Shown here: piece by piece, positions 33,901 through 46,300 of the stretch
Layout of the letters: each line of letters starts with the position of its first letter
Position numbering within the stretch: the stretch's first letter is position 1
Made by a program: the position numbers and the translations under genes
Assembly (NCBI GenBank): GCA_019055375.1
Contig: JAHQIW010000233.1
Coordinates: 186,001-250,000, forward strand
Reading direction: 5' to 3'
From: Parelaphostrongylus tenuis
Lineage: Eukaryota > Nematoda > Chromadorea > Rhabditida > Metastrongylidae
Length of the DNA: 64,000 nt
The notes under the pieces: generated by a model
What the model saw: the letters and a program-made list of their open reading frames with translations, nothing else
Databases searched by the model: none
What the model was told of the DNA's origin: nothing

Positions 33901-35919
33901 CAAGGTCGAATTTGTTTTTTACGACTTCGTTGCTTTAAAAAATACAGAAATAAGAGCAACCTGTATAGATGAGCACTTTCTTGCTGGCAAAAATTTGTCG
34001 AAACCCATGACTTTTGTTCCGACTCACAGAATTTATTTCCGATCTCAGATGTGCCACCCTAAAAACACAGTCCCAATTTGAATAACCAATTCTGGAAAGA
34101 CCTAGTAGAACGGAATATGCAAACCAATGGCACTCTCACAGCCATCCTCATTAATGTTTTCGATAAGTAAACTGATGCAAGTTGCGTGTTAAGCATTTTG
34201 ACCACAAATTCATAATATAACGTGTCTTCTGTAGAATTACTTGTAATCATTCGATATCTTGTTGGACACAGATTGTACGGAAGCGATCCATGAACAGGTC
34301 TCGATGTGCTCAAAAAAAGCCTCTTTCAGAGCTAGAGGGGAATCAGTGAATATAAAAACGTGAAGGATAGGAATTCCGAAATACTCACAAAATCATACGA
34401 GATTGGTGGCACTTGAGTCCAGGCAGTTCTTTTAAAACGTAAATGAGTTAAATACACATAGAAAAATGTTCAAGGACATGGGAACATTGGCAGATAATCA
34501 TGCCAAGTGTTCAGCAAGTCGAAGAATACGAAAAGCGTGTGAGAGTAAGACCATAAAAAGGTAACCATAAAAACCAGCCTGCCGTATTTCTTGTCCTTCT
34601 TGTTCAGGAAGTGCTCCAGTGACCACAAGAGGTGATAATTAGATGGCGAGCGAAAAGGTTCTGTACGGCAGATGAATCAGCAACTCCCAGCCCAGTTCGG
34701 TCAACACTTCTACTTGTCGATTTGGCGAAATGGGCCTTTTGTTATAATGAAGCAGAATGAGATTGTGGCGGCGTCAACATGCCAGGGCGCTTCAAGGTGG
34801 TGTTGCCGGCGCGAGACCTAGCAGAGAACCGAAACGCTGTTGTCCTGGGCACAAATTCTTGAACCTTTGAGCGGCTGATTTTCTCAATGAAATGTCTGTG
34901 CATCGCGTCCCAATTCGTATTCGTAGAGCAACAAACTGTAATAAAGGCTTTGCTGAGCGGCCATAATGCGAGAAGAATGGACAAATTTGGGTAGCAAAAG
35001 AAAGCTCAGAAAATCCCGCACAAAACGGTATTGATTTATTGCCTGAGAGATGGCAGAAATGTGTCTAGGCTGATGGAGAATGCTCTGGCAAATGTTTTTG
35101 AAAAAATTTCAACTACTTCTGGCTATTAAATTTAGCGCTTATTGCTCTAATGTGAAAATTTATGAAAAACCTAGTAGCATTTGCCCTGGAGAAGGACTTC
35201 CTTCAAGTCATCCTGTGTCGTATTTTATTTACCAAGCCGTAAAATATATCGCCAAGTGAGATTTCCAAGACGCACAACATTTTCGTTATCTTGTGCTCAA
35301 ATATACCACAGAAATATTCCTCAAGCAACTTCTCAACTGACTGACATCAATTATAGGAAAAACACGTTGTTTATAAGCTGGCATGAGAATATTAGCCATA
35401 AAAAACCCGTCGCGGAATCTCACCTCCTTTCATGCAGCTTTTTTGCTGTCCACTTTCAAGGGAGGGAGGAAGAACAGAATTTCAGTTACTGTACGCAAAT
35501 TTCTCACAGGTGTTCAGAATTTCGTGAAAAAGAAAGCGTAGGCGATAGAAAAACTGCTCTCAAAGAAGTGAAATTTGTGAGATTGCATTGGCTTTTTTGG
35601 TGCTATAGTTATAAATGCTATGGAGCTTCAGGAAAACACCGATGGGAGCAAGGCCGATATCTTTCTGAGTAGGTAACCGTGCACTAAATTTATGAGGTGG
35701 CTAGTCTTCATATGATCGAGAAATAATTCAGTTGTCAAAGAAAGACGATAATTAACTTTGCTTTTCGTCGGACAATTATTGAAATCCTTATATTGGCCGA
35801 CAAGAACGATGAGCCTAAACTTTCAGAGGTTTCTTTTTTTTTCCTTTGAGACACTTTGGATTCCTGATTTTTTTCTTCGAGCCAAACACGAGGTTTTACA
35901 TTAATCCTTATTTATCACC
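33901..35919. other. Intergenic with unassigned frames
   Basis: Nothing firm. The longest non-transposon frame of the window is here (plus, 35181-35672, 163 codons, ATG start, Arg/Ser/His-rich, no domain or splice sites that I recognise). A minus frame at 34742-34984 (RTTAFRFSARSRAGNTTLKR) also reads like protein without a match. Confidence 0.3.
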
Positions 35920-35948
35920 TGACGTTCCGGCAGTACGCCTTCTTCAGA
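35920..35948 (-). other. Hammerhead-ribozyme-like core motif, copy 5
   Basis: Minus strand: CTGAAGA, stem GGC/GCC closing GTACT, then GGAACGTCA. The first box is intact; GAAA has become GGAA. Confidence 0.4.
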
Positions 35949-36929
35949 GCCTGGAAAGGTCAAAACGTCTGCAATCCAATCAGTCAAACACCTCCAGCAC
36001 TCTTTAGAAAAAATCACCAGACTTAGATTCCAATCGGATCAAGCACAAAACCAACTCTCAACATACTCACCGCTTTTTATATGTCCTCTACTAAATGGTT
36101 CAAGTGAAGATCACCGGAAAAAGATTACGTAGGCTCGTATTACATTAAAGATTGCCTTAAAGATGAGTACGACTGAGGAGCAACATTTATATGCAGGATA
36201 TCAGTCTATATATCTCGTCGGATTCGTGGACCTATGAACTTTTTGAGAATATCATTCGAATGTTCATCTTTCATAAAGAGCAAAGAAAGAAAAGGATTTT
36301 TGAAGCAATAAAAAGGTAGTTTTCAAGAGACGAAGCTTAAGGAAGTACTCAAATGTATATGGACACCATAGCATCCATATTGCCCGGGACTTGATAAGCA
36401 CGAAAACTATAATCGATAATAACACTTCAATTATGATGATGTTCATGGATGATCTGCATAAACAGAATTTTTGAATTTCTCGTTCCTCTCTGTTATCTCT
36501 AATCAATGATCCTAATTGAAAAATCTATTAAGCTTGCAACAAGTTTCTAAATTCTTACATGCGCGCTTGTTTTTATTTCTATGTGAAATGCGAGAACGCT
36601 CTATCTATCTCCTTTGCGCCTTGCCATGTTAATTCTATTTATACGAGATCAATCAAGTTATAAAATTTGAACAAGGAGGAAAAGATGCCGGATTTAGATA
36701 GCCAATACAAATTCCAGTCTGAGCCCGATATTCACCTCGTGCATAAATGAGTCGGTGAGGATCATCTGTATATTGACTGCTAGACTACAAAAACAAAATA
36801 CGGTAATAATTTGAATATGAGCTGAAAACTATGCAGTTTAACTTTCGCGATTCCGTTTAGAATTCATCTTCCTCGGTTAGGAGAGTTTTCAACTACGTAG
36901 ATTGCACGTCAATTTGGCACTTTCACGCT
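35949..36929. other. Nothing recognised
   Basis: Region between two oppositely oriented hairpin motifs. It could be the inside of a collapsed Penelope-like element, but no coding similarity was found. Confidence 0.3.
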
Positions 36930-36961
36930 CTGAACAAGGCGAAAGCGCCGGAACGTTATCC
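36930..36961 (+). other. Hammerhead-ribozyme-like core motif, copy 4
   Basis: CTGAACA, perfect stem GGCG/CGCC closing AAAG, then GGAACGTTATCC. Followed about 60 nt later by ttcaaaataaac, similar to the aataaa after copies 1 and 2. Confidence 0.45.
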
Positions 36962-37280
36962 ATTGAGGCTATCTCTATTGCACTGTATTGTTCAAAATAA
37001 ACATGTTTTGGCCACCTTGTATTGCCGAGTAAGAAAATTACGGATTACTATGCCAACTTTCCTATCAATCTCACACTTCCATTATTAACAGAAAGGACAC
37101 TCTTACAAAAAATAAAATAGCAGCGGCCAGCGACTTTTTCGGAGCTTATGAGAGACACCGCCTTTTCGAGTGGTAGGAAAGATCTCACCATTGGAACAGC
37201 AAGCGTTTCATAACAATACGAAATTTCTTGTAGCTTGGAACCGTGACTTTTACGCAATTATATTTTTAGTGCGGTTATCC

Positions 37281-37590
37281 AGACGCATGTGGAGCAGTGG
37301 TTAGAGGTGCCCTGCGACGCACACGTGGTCAATGGTTCGACGTCGCGCTCATGGCTCACCGGGCCATCATGCCTCAGGGGTTGGTAAATTATTACCAAAG
37401 GGTTAATTGGTCTCAGTTTTGTCTGGGAGCATAAGCAACTTGACTTTATATCAGCGGATGCCCACCGCGAGTCATTGTACAGGCCAGATATGTATTCAGC
37501 CACCTCAGACGAAGTTGAAAATTGGAGACGAATGCATGACGCATCCCTCAAGAGCTGATCAACGCCGAAAGCTTTATCATTTATCCTTTG
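37281..37590 (+). repeat. tRNA-derived SINE, family S1
   Basis: Head agacgcatgtggagcagtgg with A box, B box ggttcgacgtc, then gctcatggctcaccgggcc, gtctgggagcataagcaac and the 3' part cgcatccctcaagagctgatc. Complete by comparison with 13578-13880. Confidence 0.8.
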
Positions 37591-39164
37591 CCCAGGCGAT
37601 GAAGAAGTTTATTTTGCTCTTATCAATGTTTACAATTAATGAATACTACTTATGATGTTGTCAGCAGTGCAGATCCATATCTCAATTTATTTCCAGCTAA
37701 ATAATGCGGTTAGCTATGTTGTTCACATGGGACCTGAACACAACATTACCATGTATTAGCAATTAGTTCTGTGTATTTTTTCACAACGTTAGGCTTTTAT
37801 TTTGAAAATTATTTGCAACGAAGTAATTTGCCAACTTCTTCAATGTAGATATCACACCTCGTGGAAAGATTTTTTGATTTCGATGTAACAAAACAGAATG
37901 TCACGCACCTAGGAAGTCGCTCTCATCTTCAGTATTGACAAACATTTTGCATCGTTTGATGAATGGCTGTTGGATAGTGTGCCACTTAATTTCACGTATA
38001 CTGTGGACAAGCTGGTTTTTAGGTATACTGCGAAGATTTTCGGTAATATGAATTTTTGAGGTTGAGATTATAATCGAGTTACACAGGAGACTACATATAT
38101 CATAGTCAGCTCATATTTTTTCACAATCCCATTCGAGGCCAAGTTGGGTGGGTTCATCTAGAATGTAGATTTTTGTAGGATATGTGTTTTGAGTTCTACT
38201 CTTACAACATAGACGATTAAAACTTGTGATAAGAGACGAAAATGCATTCTTTCTTCAAGAATAAAAATTTTCCGTTGAGAAATATGCATTCCGAGGTCGA
38301 TTGGGTCTCCTGCAAACTATAAACACCTTCCTAGGAGTGTCCGCTTCGTGTCCTTCAAGCTGTCGATTGACTGTAAGCGCCAGATGACAAGGTGGGTTTG
38401 TAAAAAGGCCATAAAAAGCTACTCCAAGCTTTGTAAAAGATAAAAGCTGCCACAAGATTAAGAGGACCGCTGCGTCTTATATATCGCTCTATTTATTCAT
38501 CTTCAAAAAGCTCGATCTGTTTTCTTTGAAACAACTGATTAGGTGTTTTATGTTTGTGCTCTAACTCATTCTTGTTTTAACAGTGTTTATTCACAATGAT
38601 GAAATTCAAGAATTCACAGACATGCGCCAAAGATCGTCTCCTCTTCAGGTTCATTTCTGAGATTGTTTTGCTCTTTGCATTGACATTAACTGCTTTTGAA
38701 TAGAAATCGGGTTCACAGAAGCTGCTATGCTAACTTTCATTCCGAAGAATCTCTTTATGTTTCCAATGTAGAGCCTTTGGTCAAACTGCTTGCGATAGTC
38801 TTTGCTGAAACACGCAAGGAATAATGTAGACGAGACCAAAAATCTCATTCCAAACGCTCCTTGTAAAATTTTGTTGGTACTGTTTGATATTATGATAGTG
38901 CTGTTATAATAATTACTATTTTTGGTCAGTGTTATCTAATAATATTTATTTTTACCGTAGCATTAGTATTGCCAAAATTACTTATCATTTCCTAACTATT
39001 TACTTTTATCAATACTACTGTTACAATTATTAATTCAAACATCTCATAATAAACCAAAAGACAGACTCTCACTAGACTTTTACATAAAAATAAAAAGTGT
39101 CCTACATGAAAAGTATCCTTTGTCAAAACTTGCGCGAGGTTGATATATCTTTACCAAAATCAAT
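37591..39164. repeat. Duplicated intergenic block, matches 55.6-56.9 kb
   Basis: No gene. 37970-38060 matches 55870-55960 (gtgtgccacttaatttca versus gtgtcacctaatttcat, then gtggacaagctg versus gtggacgagctg), and 38390-38850 matches 56320-56760. 38880-39060 is an imperfect ATT/AAT-rich stretch. Confidence 0.5.
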
Positions 39165-39195
39165 GGCTAACATTTCGGCGACTTCGCTTCCTCAG
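39165..39195 (-). other. Hammerhead-ribozyme-like core motif, copy 6
   Basis: Minus strand: CTGAGGA, stem GCG/CGC closing AAGT, then CGAAATGTTAGCC. Both conserved boxes (CUGANGA and GAAA) are intact. It lies about 410 nt downstream, in the same orientation, of the GIY-YIG-like remnant at 39609-39800. Confidence 0.5.
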
Positions 39196-39608
39196 AACCT
39201 TTGCGCACTACATCATACCACATATAAATAATCTGATTATCAAAATATATCTCATTATTCTGGGTTTCATAGAAGAAATGGTGTCAAAACAGGAGTCGTT
39301 AGTGCTACGGTTTTGAGCAGGACGCCTCAGATAGGGTGAAATGTGTGAGTTCCACCCGACGCGAAAAATTTTGCATCTTCCAACATCAGTTACTACATTT
39401 ATAGCATCACACCACTGTCAGAAGCAGTTAAATACACAGATATTTTGATTACTCTGTTATTATTTTAAATATCTAGCAATAATCCTATGCAAAAATCAGT
39501 TCAATTATACCTATTTTAAGAAACTCACCGTTCAACTATTTATAGGGAATATGTGAAAAGATGGGAACATTTGGGAACAGAACATATGGAATACGTGTCT
39601 GCCCTGTG

Positions 39609-39800
39609 CTATGGATAGTGAACTTTACTCAAAATAGAAAATAAATCTGAGATGAAGTTCTGATAATTTCTCATGTTCAAGCACTCTCCTTTTCCATATA
39701 TTTTTGGACTCTTGCAATTTATCCAAAAGGTAGTAGCGGTTTTCGGCATCGATGCTTTTGATTTGTGCGCCCAAATTCTCATTACTACCTTAAAGGTCAC
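39609..39800 (-). mobile_element. Penelope-like element remnant: GIY-YIG C terminus
   Basis: The minus frame VTFKVVMRIWAHKSKASMPK then TATTFWINCKSPKIYGKGEC aligns with the plus-strand remnant at 22800-22910 (ARKTLEAFWIHNKGPKMNRK then EEC). The Glu of the EAFWI block is replaced here (TTFWI). A third, more decayed relative is at 57620-57800. Confidence 0.5.
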
Positions 39801-40399
39801 CGTGACGTCCTCGTGTCCTATGTGAGCCTAGAAAAATTCTTGTCCGACTTCTAAACTTCTTTTCCAAGTATTCTTTCGCACAGACGCATAATTTTCTACT
39901 TGTTTGATCGGGTTTTTTTTTTGTTATCGCATATCTTGCAAAATAAATAATTCAGTTTCATGAACTAAATGGATCCAAGGGGCCCTGGAATGCGTAGAAG
40001 TAAGAAGCGTTTGATTATAACAAATGATATGGCACCTTATCCAGATATAGTTCCTAATTTCAGTAAGATTCAGATTTATTACGGGGGGTTTATTGCCTCA
40101 GGAGGACTCTTAAGCAAAAAAGGAGTTTGACACTACACCACGAAAGCCCAGCTAAAAGTAAACCATATCAGGAATAATCACTGTTTTGGTATCATGTACT
40201 CGCAATGTGATAACCTCCCTCAAGTCGAGAAGGTCCTGCGATTGCCACGACGATGGGTGGTGAGACAGCAGGTGAGAGGCGATAAAATCGCGAAACTCAA
40301 CAGGACTCATTTAAAGGGTAAAAGAACACGCCTACGTCACGCAGTGGAGTGGCACGTTTAGGGCTCTTGCCCTAAACGTAAAACACTGGAATAAGTCTC
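39801..40399. other. Intergenic, possible 5' region of an RTE-B copy
   Basis: No coding frame. The plus-strand sequence just upstream of 40400 contains a short inverted repeat 'cgtttagggc..gccctaaacg' (about 40357-40380), which could fold into a hairpin in the RTE-B leader. Confidence 0.35.
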
Positions 40400-41300
40400 C
40401 TCGAATGTCGATCTAAGTCCTCCTTCTTAAGGCTTGCTGTTCAAATCAAATTCGTATGATCACCCTTCAAGGATTGAAAATCAAGAAGCCAGATATACGA
40501 AAACTTGACAACGGAATTTCGCTATTCGTGGAGGGGAAGTCGCCTTTGCTAAATGTTGGAAGTGTTGGCTTTGTGCTCACCCATACGTTCTCCCAATACG
40601 TCTCCCATTTAGTCACTTCGCGCGAAGTACTATCATCACCGCGTATGGCTATTCGTCGTCTTCAAAGTCTTATTTAGATAAAAGCAGAACTGTCACTTGT
40701 CAATTATATACAGCTGATGAGAGCGAAATAGATGTAATCTGAAACAAGTTGGAGGAAGTCATGCGCATCAAGAAGTTAATCAGCAAGTTCTTGTTGGAGA
40801 CTTTTAAACTTGAATGCTAGATTGAGGAACGAAAGTAAAGACGAATACAGGATAAGAAATTTTCAATGGAAGAACAAAACGTGAACGAAGAATCTCTTAC
40901 AGGACTTTCCGTTCGCAGATTTTATACGAGGTCTGATCGTCGCCATCCACGTGCGAAGAACTGATCAAGCCAGCAGCCGGAAAAGTGCTGTTGTCATCGG
41001 TTTAAGAAAGCCATAGCAGATGTGTGCGATGGGTATGCTCCCGTTAGAATCCGTTTCTTATACGTGTGTCAACAAAGGAAAACCCCACCGAAGACTATGG
41101 ACTGTTTCCCGATGGATTCAAAACTTGTGCGAGTCTAGCATCACTTATTCGGATAGAAAGTCTGAACCTCATCTTCATCACCAACAAGTAGTTGTATAGA
41201 AAGCGAAGGGGACTGAAGGCTTGTGTTTTCTTAACAAATACGAGCAAGTTAATAATAAATGCTAGGTGTACAAACTTTTTCAATGGTTTACATCTGCACA
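40400..41300 (+). mobile_element. RTE-B remnant: endonuclease domain
   Basis: The frame from 40456 reads LKIKKPDIRKLDNGISLFVE, then NVGSVGFVL (40550-40590), then SREVLSSPRMAIRRLQSLI. After frameshifts it gives NARLRNESKDEYRIRNFQWK (near 40810-40870), the region after the GDFN-type motif of APE-like endonucleases. 41066-41300 aligns with 31505-31760. RT is absent. Confidence 0.6.
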
Positions 41301-42530
41301 AACATAGAAAAGTTACTGAAAGCAGTTCAAGAACAAGTTAGTCTGATGGAAATTGTCGGATTTTCTGCAACTGTCATGTTCTGCTGCTCTCTTTAATAGA
41401 CGAATACATTACACCATGCTACAAATTTGGTAAAGAAAGTTTCATGCTAATCTCTACCTTTCCACAGCCTCTGTCACAAGTTCTACAATCCCCATTAAAG
41501 AATAATCGCTTAAAGTTTTACTTTCTGAGATTCGCGATTAAATTCGAGGACATGGAGATAGGCACGCCTCCAGAGCCTGATAATATTACTGACGATCGCA
41601 AAGCATATGAGATTGTACCCTCAGAAAGAAAAAATCCCACACTAGTGGAGGACTTTACGCATAATCATCACACCTAAGATGAATAACAGAAAAGATTTTA
41701 GAAAGTGCTCTTCGATAAACTAGTTAAATGCTTTCAACAAGCAATTCACGTGCATCCAAGCCATGTCACCAATCTTCAAGGTCTGCTGAGTATGACTTTT
41801 GCTACTCCAAGAAGTATGTGCAGGTCGGCGTAAGAAGAGAGTGTCCTGGCATTATACATGCAGAGTGAGAACCAATTTCTACCTAATGTCGTATGCGTGT
41901 TCACCAGATCTGGATCCGATGACGTAATGCAAATTTCAAGATTCTGTGGCCTCTTACTGGTCGTCTATCGCCTAACTCCATAAACGTGAGCATGCAGTGT
42001 GCGAACTACTGAGGCTGGCCCATTGCTGGCCGTATTATTCGATCTCCATTGGGTTTTGATAACCTTGCGAGAACATTTTTAGGTCTTTATGTAGTGCTAT
42101 TGAAATTAAACGAAATCGTAAATTTTTCAGTCGCTCTTCCTATAACTTGCTTTAAAGACGATGTGGAAAGCGAGGTCCGAATGAAAAAATTTAATTGTTA
42201 TCATTACCCATATTTTTATTTATTCTACAGTATTCGTCATCATAATTGCTGAGCGGATTCCAGCATGTCTTGCATTTAATTTGTTTTCTCGCATTTATGC
42301 TCCACAGAAGTCTTTAAATGCTTCACAATTTGCTTCGACTCTGTCTTCCTCATGAATGACGTATATTGTGATCGCGCAATTCCTACAATGCCGAAGGAAG
42401 CTAAGCTAGGGCGTTCAGCTGGGCGCTTTTGAACGATCGCAAAAGAGAGTGGGGGGGGGGTCCAAACTAATTCCATCACTTTCTAGTTGAGTGCATGATT
42501 AATCACAACGGACACAGTTCCGTCCTCTCT
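41301..42530. other. Intergenic; no supported gene
   Basis: Plus frame 41444-41677 (EIGTPPEPDNITDDRKAYEI) and others are open but unrecognised. A run of ten G lies near 42450. Confidence 0.3.
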
Positions 42531-42539
42531 TTCCTCCCT

Positions 42540-42730
42540 CAATATTATAATGATCAGTGTTTATTGTCATTAAATATTAGTATTGTTGATATTATTATAC
42601 CAGTTATCGATATTAACAATGACATTCAATAGTGGTCTATAGGATCACCAGACTGCGATGACGTATATTTATCATTACTTACTTCATTGGTTGATTTTAT
42701 CACTGTCACAGTTTTCCTACTGTTTGCGTC
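42540..42730. repeat. AT-rich degenerate microsatellite (ATT type)
   Basis: Imperfect runs of attatt, attgtt and tatcatt. Similar tracts at 38880-39060, 57240-57450 and 61960-62520 lie at comparable places in the duplicated units. Confidence 0.5.
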
Positions 42731-42774
42731 CCCTTACTTCTGACATTCCGCTCGTATCCCTGCTTGCTTGACGA

Positions 42775-42965
42775 TTCATTTTCTTCAAACGCCGTACAAC
42801 ACTAGTGAGCACATCTCCTTGCGATCTCAAGGAGATAAATTGTGGCACTCCGTAAAGCGTTCGTTAGTGACTGCCGAAGAATGTTGGGAACGGTAGCGGT
42901 AGAGTCCAGCCTCGAGCAGCGCCGAACATGACGAGCCACTGGGTCGCAGATTCACCAAGCTTATC
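42775..42965 (-). repeat. tRNA-derived SINE, family S2 (diverged)
   Basis: Minus strand: head ccagtggctcgtcatgttcg, then cattcttcggcagtcactaa and a body with aacgctttacggagtgcc and gagatcgcaaggagatgtgc. It lies just downstream of receptor copy 3, as the 61735-61953 copy does for receptor copy 4. Confidence 0.55.
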
Positions 42966-43310
42966 AATAACACAAGAAATGAACTTTCCGAAGGCTAACT
43001 AATTCTTCAAATTGATCATAACAAGCAACAAACTGAGTACCAATTTGTAGCAAATTGTTCGATCGACGACTAATCCCTTACATATCTTTAATGTAAAAAA
43101 TAATATCCGCTCAGATCTAGTATTGCCTTTATCATGTCATTATGGTAGTGTAAAAGCGCATCATGTTGATACTACAATCTTATATGGCTAACTGTGGAAT
43201 GTGTAAAGTACGAAGTATCTGCTCATTAACGGTCGCCTTAGCGTCGAATTCATAACCTCGTAAAATGCGCGATATGGGCCTTTTATAGAATCGCCTTGGA
43301 ATTTCTGTCA

Positions 43311-46300
43311 TTACCGTACTTTTCGAGAGTACAAAGCACCCGAAGAACAGGGTGGGAGCAGTGGTAGTGACGACATTCTTTACGAAAAACCGTTCTAGCT
43401 AAGTTTAAACTTACAACGGTTAAACCGTAAAATAGATCTACTCACCTCATTGCATAGTAAACGAAGAAATTTGCCGCACATGAGAAATTCACGAAAAGTC
43501 CGGCCATTAAATCAGCATGCATTCGCTCAATATTGGCTTTCAGAAGCATATTGATGGTCATAATCATAGTCGTACTGAACCAACCAAACACCGTTGTTAA
43601 ACTGATGACAGCCAACGATCGGTAAATCTGCTTCATGTTTGTGCCACCTGGTAAAGGAGACATTTTAATGGCGACATTTTAAATCATTCCACAGTGTTTT
43701 TACGCAAATAGTAAAAAAAATGCAATTTTAACGACTTACTCATTTTGATTTTTTTCAGAAAACAGATAAACGAAACATAACAAGCAATAATCACAACGTT
43801 AAGGAACACCACGGATTTTACGACCACATCATAGGTCAAGCCGGTTACCGCAGCTGCGATGTTGCAGATGACCGTCCTGAAACTTCATATCTTTTTTTCA
43901 TTCAAAACAATCGCAATATTTCACTTTTCTCCAAATTGTGAATCACCATTATTCCTTGTGCCAAGTAAAAAAAAACCTATTCGTTAAAATTTCGTACCCA
44001 TTTCGACTTTGAAACTTGAAAACAACATTTGTAACTTCTGCGATTTCTCCTTGAGGGAATAAGCTTCTAATCCATAAGTTTCCCTTCTTCATTTTCAGTC
44101 TTCAGTGCCAAGAGGTAGAATTGCTGTACCCTAACGTAGTAGAATTAGAGATATCCCGTCAAGCTATTCCGTTTTGAATGTCGTGATAATTTATGAAAGC
44201 AAGTAGTCCTATCGTCTGGTCTAATCGGTGCACAAACCCCACAATCGTATGAGAACTTAAAAGTTATCCTAACCTGCAGAACAAGGAAGCTCTCTATTTG
44301 AATCTAAATTGACCGCAACAACATATGAAAGAAGCAATATCGTCGCTAGAACGCCAAACTCGTTTTGTCAAATGTGCATCGTCAGTAACCAATCGTGCTC
44401 TCATAATTATTATTTGAGCCAACTTGTAATGTTGCCTGGTAATGGAGCTCTTGTACAGCTCGATACACGTGCTTCGACCTTAAAAGTCTCGTCAGTCGGG
44501 CAGAACCCGTCGTCTCTTTAGTCAATTCTCTATGGGTGCTCCAGTCGCCACATTAAGAGGTAGCGACAACGCAACGAACGATTTAGAATGTAAGTCAAGT
44601 GAGAATATCACCGAACATACAGTGTTGTACACTCGATTGCTCATTGAACGGTATTTTTGTAATACTATAACTTTAGTTCGAGTGGTAGAAGACGATATGA
44701 CGACGGGTTCTGCCCGACTAACGAGACTTTTAAGGTCGAAACACGTGTATCGGGCTGTACAAGAGCCCATTACCAGACCACATGACATCTTGGCTCGAAT
44801 AATAATTGTGAGATGTATTGAAATTTGCGCGTGATTTCAGTAGAACACTCGAAATAGAGGTGTTTTCGTGCACCTTCTAACAATGGCGATTCTTCGGAGA
44901 ATAAAAAAATAATTAAGCTTGAACTTAAATGCTCATAATTCTATGGACTACTTACAGATGAAAGCTCTTCTTCGGAAAAGAATCACCAGCAGAAACTACA
45001 AAATTTTCTCCTCGAAGAAATGAAAAGGCGATGCTGTAGTAATAATATTGTTCAGTGAGGGTATCCTCGCACAGGATCACAAGGCTCCTCAGCTCTCCAA
45101 AGATCGCAATTCGATAATAATTAATCTAGAGCCAGTTATCTCCTTCCTATCCAAAGAAGGCGGAAAGCTGCCTTTAATGAAGCGGAAACGCTGTAGTACG
45201 GCCATATCATTATTCGAGAACTCCACTAACTAGTATGCGGCAGTAGCACTATTCAAGGAGGAAACTGAATATCTCAAACGAGCGTTCAAGCCTACACGTG
45301 AGATGAAGATTTTGCTTCTGAAAGATGGAAGGGTTTAAATCAATTCATTCGAACGACACTAGGGCACGCACAACATGTGATCACACTATGTGGAAAACAT
45401 ATGTAAAGAAAAAGTCTAGCATAGTACCAGTAGTACTTTTGAGAATTCAGTGACGCACTTCAACATATTAATGAATTTCATAGATTTTTGAACCTTTCAT
45501 GAGATCCTCTATAGGCACTTATACAATGCAATACACGTGTTTCGGCCTTGCAGCCTCTCATATCCACTGTACCTTTGCTCTGTTCCAGTATCTTTCGGGG
45601 GAGAACCCCCTACATAAAGGAATCGACGATGAACCTGTTACTCTGCGCGCTTGCGAAATGAAAGTTCACCTCACACACGGAAGAGATAACATATCACTTC
45701 ATGTCCAGTGGCATGATCACTGGACACTGCAGTGATTAACAGGCGGGTGCTCAAAGTGGTTTTTTTATATTACCTTTTTATTCGACTGTTTTTTTCAGAC
45801 CTCGCTCAGAATAATATAATTTGCTAATGCATTTTTGGAACTTCATGAGGTCCTTTATGGCTACTTATGCATTGTCAGATTACATTGCTTTGAGCAAGGT
45901 CTGTAAAGTAGTCGAATATGAATCAATTTCAATAATAGTAATTGAAAAAACGCACTCTGTAGGCGATCGCGTGGCAAAAATCCAGGCGACCATGGTCACG
46001 GAGTAGACGAGCGCTAGAAAAATTGCTGTAGTCGTATAAAGTTTTCTGTACGAGTTTTCTATGGCGATGCTGGAACGTTCATTAATGAGCCAGCGCACTC
46101 AATCACTTTGCCGGAAACTTAAAGGAAAGCTCACTAGAGTTTTTGTAATGACAGCACTCGATCAAATGCCACATCAAGGAGTACAAAAGACGAGAACAGA
46201 CAGGCGAATATTGGAAGTGCTTGTAACCAAACGCAAATATCGTGACGTATTCGATGGTCTTCGCTACTGAACATTCATTGAATAGGCGGCTACAGCTCAA

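Noticed and set aside
35949..36929. Complete Penelope-like element between two inverted hairpin motifs
   Set aside because: The motifs face opposite ways and no RT or GIY-YIG similarity was found between them.
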